From Opitutaceae bacterium (GTDB lineage: Bacteria > Verrucomicrobiota > Verrucomicrobiia > Opitutales > Opitutaceae): 36,512 nt of DNA. The DNA is taken from the NCBI GenBank assembly GCA_003140665.1, contig PLKS01000133.1, forward strand, positions 11,003-47,514, written 5' to 3'. This document shows positions 15,646 through 23,125 of the stretch, piece after piece; within the stretch, counting starts at the first letter, position 1; each line of letters starts with the position of its first letter. The position numbers and the translations under genes are program-made. Under the pieces are notes generated by a model. The model did not search any database and was not told the origin of the DNA. It worked only from the letters and a program-made list of their open reading frames with translations.

Positions 15646-17313
15646 TTGAAGACCACCGCCCTGCTGCCCCTCATGGCTCTATCCGCCGCAAAGCTCATGC
15701 CGGGATCGGCGCCACCCGTCGCCTTCGAGTGGTTTGAATACACGGGCCGCGACGCCGTGTTTTGCGCACCGCTGGCCCCGGGGCATTTTCGCAACCCCAT
15801 TTTTGCGGGTTTTTATCCCGACCCGGATATCTGCCGGGTCGGGGACGACTACTACATCGTGAATTCCTCGTTCGCCTACTTCCCGGGGATCCCGATATTC
15901 CACAGCCGCGACCTGGTGAACTGGACGCTGGTCGGCCACGTCGTCGACCGGCCGGGCCAGCTCGACTACGACGGCCTGGGTGTCTCGCGCGGAATCTTTG
16001 CGCCGGCGCTGAGCCACCATGCGGGCCTTTTTTACCTCGTCTGCACCTTTGTCGATGCAGGAGGCAATTTCCTCATGACGGCCGCGAAGCCGGAGGGGCC
16101 GTGGTCCGACCCGGTGTGGCTGGGCTTCGATGGCATAGATCCCTCCATTTTCTTCGATGACGACGGCCGGGCATGGCTCGTCAACAACGGTCAGCCTCCC
16201 GACGACATGCCGTCCTACGACGGACAGCGGGCCATCTGGCTCCAGGAATTCGACATCGCAGGGAAAAGGCCCGTCGGGCCGCGCGAGATCATCGTCAACG
16301 GCGGCGCCAACCCCGCCGATCACCCGGTATGGATCGAGGGGCCGCACCTGTTCAAGAAGGACGGATGGCACTACCTCATCTGCGCGGAAGGGGGCACATC
16401 CGAGGGGCACTCGGAGGTCGTGTTCCGAAGCCGCTCCGTGCGCGGGCCGTATTCCCCCGGACCCGCGAACCCGATCCTCACCCAGCGGACGCTTGCGGCC
16501 AATCGGCCAGACCCCGTTACCTGCACGGGCCATGCGGACTTCGTCGAGACGGCGGCCGGGGAATGGTGGGCGGTGTTTCTCGGCTGCCGTCCCTACGAGG
16601 GGAACATGTACAATACCGGCCGGGAGACGTTTATGCTGCCCGTATCATGGGTCGACGGCTGGCCGTCGGTCGTCGCCCCGGGGCAGGCCGTGCCGCCAAG
16701 CCCGGCGTCGCCCGGCTCCAAAGTCGTGGAGGCCGCGGCCGGCGCTCCCATGACCGGCAATTTCACCTGGCGAGACGACTTCCGGGGGCATGCGCTGTCG
16801 TCATTCTGGATCGGGCTCCGGCAAGGACCCGAGAGACCGTGGGCCCTGGGCGATCCAGGCCGGGGCCTCTTGCTCTCCCCGCGCAGGGACAAGCTGTCCG
16901 GAAATGGAAATCCCGCCTTCATCGGACGGCGCCTTCAGCATGCGCGCTTCGTCGCCAGCACGGCCCTCAGGGTGCCGGCGACGGACGGAATCTCCGCGGG
17001 TCTCGTGGCATTCCAGAACGAGACGCACCATTATTTCCTTGGCGTGCATCGGGGCAAAGGCGGCCTCGAGGTGTTTGTCGAGCGCCTGAAGGGGGGTCCG
17101 GCCGAGACGGTTGCGCGGGCCGCGATCCCCGAGACCGCGCGGGTGGAATTTCGGCTGGTCGGCGACGGCGCCGCGTGCGACTTCGAGTATGCCCTTTCGC
17201 CCGGCGCCTGGCAGACGATGCTGTCGGGAGCGGACGCCACCCTGCTCAGCACGCAGGTCGCGGGCGGGTTTGTCGGGACCCTGGTCGGCCTCCACGCGCG
17301 CGTGGAGCCGTGA
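15646..17313 (+). CDS. GH43 beta-xylosidase / alpha-L-arabinofuranosidase with C-terminal beta-sandwich
   Basis: The 555-residue protein has a five-bladed GH43 propeller (about 45-345) followed by a concanavalin-like beta-sandwich (about 370-555; FTWRDDFRGHALSSFWIGLR...), the layout of GH43 beta-xylosidases. The three catalytic carboxylates are in place: Asp59 in GFYPDPDICR, Asp165 in FDGIDPSIFFDDDG and Glu231 in VWIEGPHLFKKDGWHYL. The enzyme would release xylose or arabinose from oligosaccharides; which one cannot be settled. The start is a TTG at 15646, 15 bp after GH67, giving a plausible signal peptide (KTTALLPLMALSAAKL); later ATG codons at 15673 and 15697 are possible. It is the last gene of the operon and converges on the SDR gene with a 5-bp gap. 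Confidence 0.87.
   Translation: MKTTALLPLMALSAAKLMPGSAPPVAFEWFEYTGRDAVFCAPLAPGHFRNPIFAGFYPDPDICRVGDDYYIVNSSFAYFPGIPIFHSRDLVNWTLVGHVVDRPGQLDYDGLGVSRGIFAPALSHHAGLFYLVCTFVDAGGNFLMTAAKPEGPWSDPVWLGFDGIDPSIFFDDDGRAWLVNNGQPPDDMPSYDGQRAIWLQEFDIAGKRPVGPREIIVNGGANPADHPVWIEGPHLFKKDGWHYLICAEGGTSEGHSEVVFRSRSVRGPYSPGPANPILTQRTLAANRPDPVTCTGHADFVETAAGEWWAVFLGCRPYEGNMYNTGRETFMLPVSWVDGWPSVVAPGQAVPPSPASPGSKVVEAAAGAPMTGNFTWRDDFRGHALSSFWIGLRQGPERPWALGDPGRGLLLSPRRDKLSGNGNPAFIGRRLQHARFVASTALRVPATDGISAGLVAFQNETHHYFLGVHRGKGGLEVFVERLKGGPAETVARAAIPETARVEFRLVGDGAACDFEYALSPGAWQTMLSGADATLLSTQVAGGFVGTLVGLHARVEP
17291..17306. terminator. 16-bp palindrome at the end of the GH43 gene
   Basis: TCCACGCGCGCGTGGA is a perfect palindrome that can form a 6-bp stem with a CGCG loop. 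It lies in the last codons of GH43, just before the convergent SDR gene, and could act in both directions. It has no T-run and may be chance in GC-rich coding DNA. Confidence 0.25.
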
Positions 17314-17318
17314 GGCGC

Positions 17319-18092
17319 TCAGAATCCTATGCTGACGCCGCCGTCGACCGGCAGAACCACCCCGGTTACAAACCCGGCGGCCGGCGACGTCAGATAGACC
17401 GCCGCCCAGCCGATGTCCGCGGGCTGCCCGAGCCGTCCCATCGGCGTGCGCCCGAGGACCTTGTCGCGCCGGGCCGGATCCCCCGCGAGCGCCTTGCGCG
17501 ACATCTCCGTCTCAATCCAGCCGGGCGCAATCGCGTTCACCCGGACGCCATGGGGTGAAAACTCGGTCGCGTATCCCCTCACCATGCCGACGTAGGCGGA
17601 TTTTGCCGCCGTGTAGGCGATGACCAGCGGAATGCCGAACAACGATGCCATCGACGCGGTGAAGAGGATGCTTCCGCTCTTGCGGGCGATCATGGAGGGA
17701 ACCACGGCGCGCACCAGGGCGTGGGCGCCGAGGACGTGCGTCTGGAGCACTCTCCCGAACTCGTCGGGCGTCGTGTCAACGGCGGCCTTCTTGAGGTGGA
17801 CACCCGCATTGTTCACCAGGCAGGTGATCGGGCCGGCCGCGGCGCTTGCACGTTCGACGAGGGCAGCAGCCTCGTCGAGCCGAGTCACATCGTGCACGAT
17901 GTAGCTCGAACCGTCGCCGAGTTCGCCGACAGCCGCCGCCAGCTCGGCCTCGCGGCGGCCCACCAGGACCACGCGCGCGCCGGCGGACCGCATGGCGCCC
18001 GCGATGGCCAGCCCGATGCCGGTGCCCCCGCCGGTGATGACCGCGACCTCGCCATCCAGGGAAAATGCGGCGGGAAATGCTGGATTCTTCAT
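17319..18092 (-). CDS. SDR oxidoreductase, probable D-mannonate (fructuronate) oxidoreductase
   Basis: The 257-residue protein is a classical short-chain dehydrogenase. It has the dinucleotide motif TGGGTGIG (about 20-27), NNAG (94-97), Ser147, and Tyr160/Lys164 in AYTAAKSAY, then the PVDGG C-terminal motif. Its ATG overlaps the TGA of uxuA by 4 bp (18089-18092), so the two are translationally coupled. This supports a role in the same pathway: NAD(P)H-dependent reduction of D-fructuronate to D-mannonate, the step before UxuA. Bacillus subtilis also uses an SDR-type enzyme there. The exact substrate is inferred from context; a gluconate 5-dehydrogenase-like activity is possible. It is the last gene of a minus-strand run that may begin with the S9 peptidase. 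Confidence 0.8.
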   Translation of the reverse strand: MKNPAFPAAFSLDGEVAVITGGGTGIGLAIAGAMRSAGARVVLVGRREAELAAAVGELGDGSSYIVHDVTRLDEAAALVERASAAAGPITCLVNNAGVHLKKAAVDTTPDEFGRVLQTHVLGAHALVRAVVPSMIARKSGSILFTASMASLFGIPLVIAYTAAKSAYVGMVRGYATEFSPHGVRVNAIAPGWIETEMSRKALAGDPARRDKVLGRTPMGRLGQPADIGWAAVYLTSPAAGFVTGVVLPVDGGVSIGF

Positions 18093-19159
18093 GCGAGCCC
18101 GAGAGATTTCATCTCAGCCTTCATGTATCCCATCGCGTAGGCCATCCCGGAATGCCAGGGCGCCGCGCACGCCATCTGTGGCGTGTGATCCGGAACGAGC
18201 ACCCCGTCGAACTTGTTCCTCTTAAGGATCTCGAGCACCCGGTGCATATCCACATCCCCGTCGTCGATGAAGGTCTCCCTGTAGGTCGGCACCTTTCCCG
18301 TGACGTTGCGAAAATGCACGTACCCAAGCCGCTGTTGGCGGCTGAAATCGTCGACGACGTCGTAGATGTCCCCCTCGGTCATCTCAGCAAGGGACCCGAT
18401 GCAGAACTCAAGCGTGTTGGCCGGGCTGGGATTCAGGTCGATGAGCTTCTGGTAGAACCGCGGCTGGTAGACGAGCCGCGGCTGGCCGCGGACGAAGGGC
18501 ATGGGCGGATCGTCGGGGTGGGCTGCAAGCTTCACGCCGGCCTCTTCCGCCACAGGCAGCACCTCGCCGAGAAATCGGTCGAGCCGGCGCCACAACTCCT
18601 CATGGGTGATGGCGGGCACCTCGCCCGGCGGCGCATGGGTGTCATAGACCATGTTCCACACCATACCGTTGAACATCGGCGGGTCATAGGGGCCCTCCAT
18701 GCCGACGGACCGGGCCTCCCCCCTCGCATAGTTGCCGGTGGTGCGGCCGGCCACGCCGGCAATGCTGAAATTGTAGCCCATCATCGGGATCCCCGCGCGT
18801 CCCATTCGCCGGAGGATGGTCTTGACGTTCTCGATGTGCTGCGCGCGCCTTGGCCCGTCGAGAAGCACGTCGTGCCAGTGGGCAGGGTCAAAATTCTCTA
18901 TGGCCTCAAGCTTGAGGCCGGCCGCCTCGACGTCGCTCCGGAGCGCCATCATCTCCTCAAGGGTCCAGAGCTTGTCGGGATCCCCAGCCAGTCCCCAGCC
19001 CCGGTCGGTGCCCGTGGGCTGGCTGTCACGGGCCGCCTGCGAGCTTCCCCGGAAATAGTCGACGAGGTGCGCCACGATGTGCGTGGCGCCCGCCTGCCGC
19101 GCAAACTGGAAGTTCTCGCGCGTGAGCATGTGGCGGTAGAGGCCAAGTCCGAGCTTCAT
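18089..19159 (-). CDS. uxuA: mannonate dehydratase
   Basis: The 356-residue product is a UxuA-type mannonate dehydratase, a TIM-barrel metalloenzyme that converts D-mannonate to 2-keto-3-deoxy-D-gluconate. Family features include [12 protein letters not shown] at the N-terminus, [13 protein letters not shown], and the metal ligands His214 (AAHPDDPP), Cys253 ([10 protein letters not shown]), His282 (YVHFRNVTG) and Asp324 (VPDHTPQM). It is cytoplasmic and acts on uronate derived from glucuronic acid released by GH67. It lies 13 bp after the S9 peptidase gene and overlaps the SDR start by 4 bp. UxaC isomerase, KDG kinase and KDPG aldolase are not in this window. Confidence 0.92.
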   Translation of the reverse strand: MKLGLGLYRHMLTRENFQFARQAGATHIVAHLVDYFRGSSQAARDSQPTGTDRGWGLAGDPDKLWTLEEMMALRSDVEAAGLKLEAIENFDPAHWHDVLLDGPRRAQHIENVKTILRRMGRAGIPMMGYNFSIAGVAGRTTGNYARGEARSVGMEGPYDPPMFNGMVWNMVYDTHAPPGEVPAITHEELWRRLDRFLGEVLPVAEEAGVKLAAHPDDPPMPFVRGQPRLVYQPRFYQKLIDLNPSPANTLEFCIGSLAEMTEGDIYDVVDDFSRQQRLGYVHFRNVTGKVPTYRETFIDDGDVDMHRVLEILKRNKFDGVLVPDHTPQMACAAPWHSGMAYAMGYMKAEMKSLGLA

Positions 19160-19172
19160 GGAAACGTGGGGC

Positions 19173-21227
19173 CTATTGCGCCGCGGCCGCGGTGGCCGCC
19201 ATGTTCTTCGCCAGGAACGCCTCGATCCTGGTATACTGCTCCACCCTGTTGGTGAAGTGCAGCATGCCGTGACCCTCGGTGCTCACGATGAAGGAATCGT
19301 AGGGCACGCCGTGTTTCTTCAGTTCCGAGATCAGCCGGGTGGACTGTCCAATGTCCGCGATCGGATCATATCCGCCGTGGGTGACAAATATCGGCACACG
19401 CACCCGGTCTATGTGCCTCACGGGCGCAATGGCGTCGAACTTCGCGGGTTCGTTCCTGGGATCCCCGAGCTGGCGGAGAAGCAGCGCGTACCATGGATCG
19501 AACTGGGAGTAGTCGTACTTTCGGTCACGGATCACCTGCTCCCAGTCGTACACCCCGGATATCGCGACCGCGCAGCGGTAGAGCGAGGGCTCGTCGACCA
19601 CGCCCTTCAACGCAAGGTATCCGCCAAACGAGCCGCCCATGATGGCTATCCGGCCGGCGTCGACGAGCCCGGTTGCGATGAGCGCCTTCGTCGCATCGGT
19701 GACGTCGTAGCTCATCTTCACAAAATCCCACTGATCCTTCTCGGGGAACATCCATGTGCAGCCCGGAGAGGCCCGGTAGTTGGGCTTCAGGACGGCATAG
19801 CCGCGGCTCGCGAGGAATTGGGCCTCCGGGTCGAACCCCCAGTTGTCCCTTGCCCAGGGTCCCCCGTGCGGCAGGACCACCATGGGTGCCGGATGCTCCT
19901 TGGACGCGCCGGCGGGCAGCGTCAGGTAGGCGTCAAGCTGGCGGCCGTCCCGCGTCCTGAACCGGACGATGGCTTCCGGAAGCATCCGTTTGGGGTCGAT
20001 CCAGGGCGCCGACTGCTTGAAAAGGCCCGACCTGTGTGCCTTGAGGTCGACCCAGTCGTAGATCGGGGGCTGCCGGTCGGAATAGGTCATCACGAGGAAA
20101 AAGTCCTGTGCGTCGTCGCTTCCCAGTATGCGCACCACCAAGCCCGGGAATGACCGGTTCAAGGTGCCCTGGAGCCTCTGGTAGGTCTCGTTGAACCATG
20201 TTGTATGGGGACCCTCGCGCTCTGCGGTCGCCCCGATGACCTCTCCGGAAACGGGATCGCGGTATACGCTGCCTATGAAGTCGTAGCCCTTGTCTTCGAC
20301 GAGGATCTCCCCCGGGGTCGCCGTCGCCGCGTCCAGGAATTCAAGCGGGCTGGGCGTCCCCTCCCTGTGCGGCGGCCGCGCGACCAACTCTCCCGGCCTG
20401 TCGCCGCATCCAAGTACGGTCCATCTGTCCAGGTTCACCGGGCACCGGACCCAGGTCCCCTGCATAAACCGCTTCAGCGCAATGTTTCCATTCGAGGCTT
20501 CCAAGGCAAATGCCAATTTCCCGTCCTTGTCGGCAATATAGCTGAGTGTACTCCCTCCCCCGGGCACAGGGTAGCGGTCCAGGATATGGAGGTCGTTGTT
20601 CTCTATCACGGGTTGGATTTCCGACTCCGATATCATGCCCGTGAGCAGGTTCACACCCTTGGCCTTTGAAGCCATCGCGGAGCTGACGGTGGCCGCACCC
20701 AGGTCCTGCCAGGGCGGCCGGAGCTGGTCGATGCTGTTCCAGACAAGGGGACTTAGCCGATCGGACCTCGGGATCGCGATCAGGCTCGTGCCCCAATACT
20801 GCAGGATGGGGTAGGTGTTGGCGAGATCGCCGACATCCGCCGCGAACAGACCGATTCCATACAGCTTCTGCGTGGATACCTGGTATACGAGCCGCTTGTC
20901 GTTCAGCCAGAAGACGTCGTTCACATCCAGGTCGCCCTGCTGGCCAAGCAAATCGTATTTCTGGGATGCAAGATCATACACAAGCAGCAGATGGTTGTCC
21001 TCGCCGGCAGTGACGATGGCCGCGACATGGGTGCCCGACGGACTCAGTTTCGGCTCCCGCAGCAGCGCCGGCCGCAGGAAATCGGCCGCGGGGATCTGCT
21101 GGTCGGCCGGTACGGGCGTGAGCCGCTTGAGCGCGGGCAAATCCTCGGACTGCAGGGGCGCGACGCAGCACAACCCGGCGATGATGATGGCGACGGTTAG
21201 CTTCCTGGAGGGCAACGGGAAGGACAT
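19173..21227 (-). CDS. S9 family prolyl oligopeptidase-like serine peptidase
   Basis: The 684-residue protein has a signal peptide (SRKLTVAIIIAGLCCVAPLQS), an N-terminal propeller-like region (about 50-410) and a C-terminal alpha/beta-hydrolase domain. The catalytic triad is Ser533 in IMGGSFGGYLAL, Asp621 in THGGYDPIAD and His653 in STEGHGMLHF, as in the acylaminoacyl-peptidase/DPP-IV-like S9 group. It should be a periplasmic or extracellular aminopeptidase or oligopeptidase. Why it precedes uxuA by only 13 bp is unclear. Some S9-like proteins in polysaccharide loci may act as esterases, so a carbohydrate role is possible but unsupported. The divergent glycosidase gene starts 241 bp away. Confidence 0.85.
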   Translation of the reverse strand: MSFPLPSRKLTVAIIIAGLCCVAPLQSEDLPALKRLTPVPADQQIPAADFLRPALLREPKLSPSGTHVAAIVTAGEDNHLLLVYDLASQKYDLLGQQGDLDVNDVFWLNDKRLVYQVSTQKLYGIGLFAADVGDLANTYPILQYWGTSLIAIPRSDRLSPLVWNSIDQLRPPWQDLGAATVSSAMASKAKGVNLLTGMISESEIQPVIENNDLHILDRYPVPGGGSTLSYIADKDGKLAFALEASNGNIALKRFMQGTWVRCPVNLDRWTVLGCGDRPGELVARPPHREGTPSPLEFLDAATATPGEILVEDKGYDFIGSVYRDPVSGEVIGATAEREGPHTTWFNETYQRLQGTLNRSFPGLVVRILGSDDAQDFFLVMTYSDRQPPIYDWVDLKAHRSGLFKQSAPWIDPKRMLPEAIVRFRTRDGRQLDAYLTLPAGASKEHPAPMVVLPHGGPWARDNWGFDPEAQFLASRGYAVLKPNYRASPGCTWMFPEKDQWDFVKMSYDVTDATKALIATGLVDAGRIAIMGGSFGGYLALKGVVDEPSLYRCAVAISGVYDWEQVIRDRKYDYSQFDPWYALLLRQLGDPRNEPAKFDAIAPVRHIDRVRVPIFVTHGGYDPIADIGQSTRLISELKKHGVPYDSFIVSTEGHGMLHFTNRVEQYTRIEAFLAKNMAATAAAAQ

Positions 21228-21468
21228 GTCTTGGGCCGTGGGGCCTAGGTTTGCGTATCCCGACCGCTATGCCGCCTGGGAACAATAAGATTCTCGGGGC
21301 ATGGCAGAGACCGACTGCCAAGAGGCAAGTCCGCCGCCGGCGCGCACAAGGCACCGGGATGTTGCCGCTGACCAGCGAGGATTTCTGCGCCCACGGCGCG
21401 CGCGGCTCCTCTGGATCCGGGTTGGGATGAGTTGCCTCAAGTCCGAGTCGAATTATGCGTAGGGTGCC
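21228..21468. other. 241-bp divergent intergenic region
   Basis: The region separates the S9 peptidase from the frameshifted glycosidase. It should contain promoters for both. No open reading frame with coding character, no RNA gene and no clear repeat was seen. Confidence 0.4.
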
Positions 21469-23093
21469 ATGAATCGCCGCCCCTCCCTCCGCACCCTCCT
21501 CCTGACCTCCGTTTCGCTGGCCTGTCTGGGGGGAACCGCCGGCGCGCAGGCCGAAGCCGGCTCCTTGCCGCACTTTATCCAAAAGGACGGCAGGCACGCT
21601 TTCATCGTGGACGGCGCGCCCTTCCTGATGCTGGCCGGCCAGTGCAACAATTCGAGCGCATGGCCGGACACGCTTCCCGGCGTGTGGGATGCCATCGAGC
21701 GCCTGCATGCCAACACGCTCGAGGCCCCCGTTTATTGGGAGCAATTCGAACCTGAAAAGGGAAGCTATGACCCTTCGATCGTCGACACGATGATCCGGCA
21801 GGCGCGGGAGCATCATGTCCGCCTCGTTCTGCTTTGGTTCGGAACTTGGAAGAACGGAAGCTCACACTACATGCCGCTCTGGATGAAGGCGCAGCCATCG
21901 CTCTTCCCCCGGATCATTGGAAAGACCGGCCTGAGCGTGGATTCGCCATCGCCTCACGCCCCCGCGACACTGGAAGCCGATATCCGGGCGTTTACGGCCC
22001 TGATGCACCACCTCAAGGTGACTGATTCCCTTCATACGGTCGTCATGGTCCAGGTGGAGAACGAGTCCGGGGCGTGGAACAGCATCCGCGACTACTCGCC
22101 CGCGGCGCAGGCGATCTTTGGGCAGCCAGTGCCGCACGAGCTCCTTGATGCGCTTGGGATGGCGCCGGGGCGACCTGGACCGCGGCGTTCGGAGTGGATG
22201 CCGACGAATTCTTCCATGCGTGGTCGGTCGCGCGCTTCGTCGGCCAGGTGGCGGCCGCGGGGAAGGCGGAATATGCGCTCCCGATGTACGCCAATGCCGC
22301 GCTGCGCGATCCGATATCGCCGGGACCCGCGGGCACCTACGAGAGCGGCGGCCCGACCGACAACGTGCTCTCGATATGGAAAGCCGCCGCCCCGGCGCTG
22401 GACGTGCTGGCGCCCGACATATACGTGAAGGATTCCGGGCGCTACAGGAGGGTCCTGGAACTCTATTCCCGGCCTGACAATCCCCTCTTCGTGCCGGAAA
22501 GCGGGGGCGCTCCCTGGACCGCGCGGATGTTCTTCGCCGCGCTCGGCAAGGGAGCCGTCGGATGGGCGCCCTTCGGGATCGACCGCGGGCGGGACGGCTA
22601 CGTTCCCATCCCGGGGCTGAACCCGGGCGACGATCCCCTGGCGCCGTTTGCCATGAACTACCGGATCGTCGAGCCCATCATGCGCGAGGTCGCACGCCTG
22701 AACTTCGAGGGAAAGCTGCAGGCCGTCGCCGAGGAGAAGGATGAACACGTCCAAACAATGGACTTCGCCGGCTGGAAGGCCGTTGTCTCATATGGCGTGA
22801 GGCCCTTCGGCCCGGGGTGGGATCCCCAGGGAAACCCGGAGGCCGCCGGGCGGGCGCTTGTCGCACAGGTCGGGGCGGACGACTTCCTCGTCGCGGGATA
22901 TTCGTGCAGGGTCGACTTCCACCCTTCCGACCCGTCCTCAAAGGCCCAGCGCGAATTCATCCGGGTCGAGGAGGGCACCTATGACGGCGGCGTGTTCAGG
23001 CCGGCGCGCATCTGGAACGGCGACCAGACGGACTGGGGACTGAACTTTGGCTCGGTGCCGGTCGTCCTGCGGGCCCGCATCGGGACATTCTAG
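21469..23093 (+). pseudogene. frameshifted clan-A glycosidase (GH35/GH42-like, DUF5597 type)
   Basis: Two overlapping frames encode the halves of one secreted glycosidase of about 540 residues. The 5' frame (from 21469) holds a signal peptide (LLLTSVSLACLGGTAGA-QA), the EAPVYWEQFEPEKGSYD strand and the acid motif VMVQVENESGAW with Glu199. It then leaves the family pattern after HELLDALG. From about 22155 the -1 frame continues it as WDGAGATWTAAFG, VDADEFFHAWSVARFVGQ and so on, holding the nucleophile motif LFVPESGGAPWT and running to TAG at 23093. An upstream TGA at 22146 in the second frame limits the shift to about 22149-22160, consistent with one lost base in CTTGGG. Each half carries only one catalytic Glu, so neither is active alone. 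A sequencing error is equally possible. Likely activity is a beta-galactosidase-like exo-glycosidase. Confidence 0.75.
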
Positions 23094-23125
23094 GGCACCG
23101 CGGACAACACCTGGATTCGGCAGCG

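Noticed and set aside
18065-19255. Long plus-strand open frame opposite uxuA
   Set aside because: It lacks domain motifs, while uxuA on the other strand has all expected metal ligands.
22149-22194. Programmed -1 frameshift site
   Set aside because: No X-XXY-YYZ heptamer or clear downstream stem is seen; a point deletion or sequencing error is simpler.
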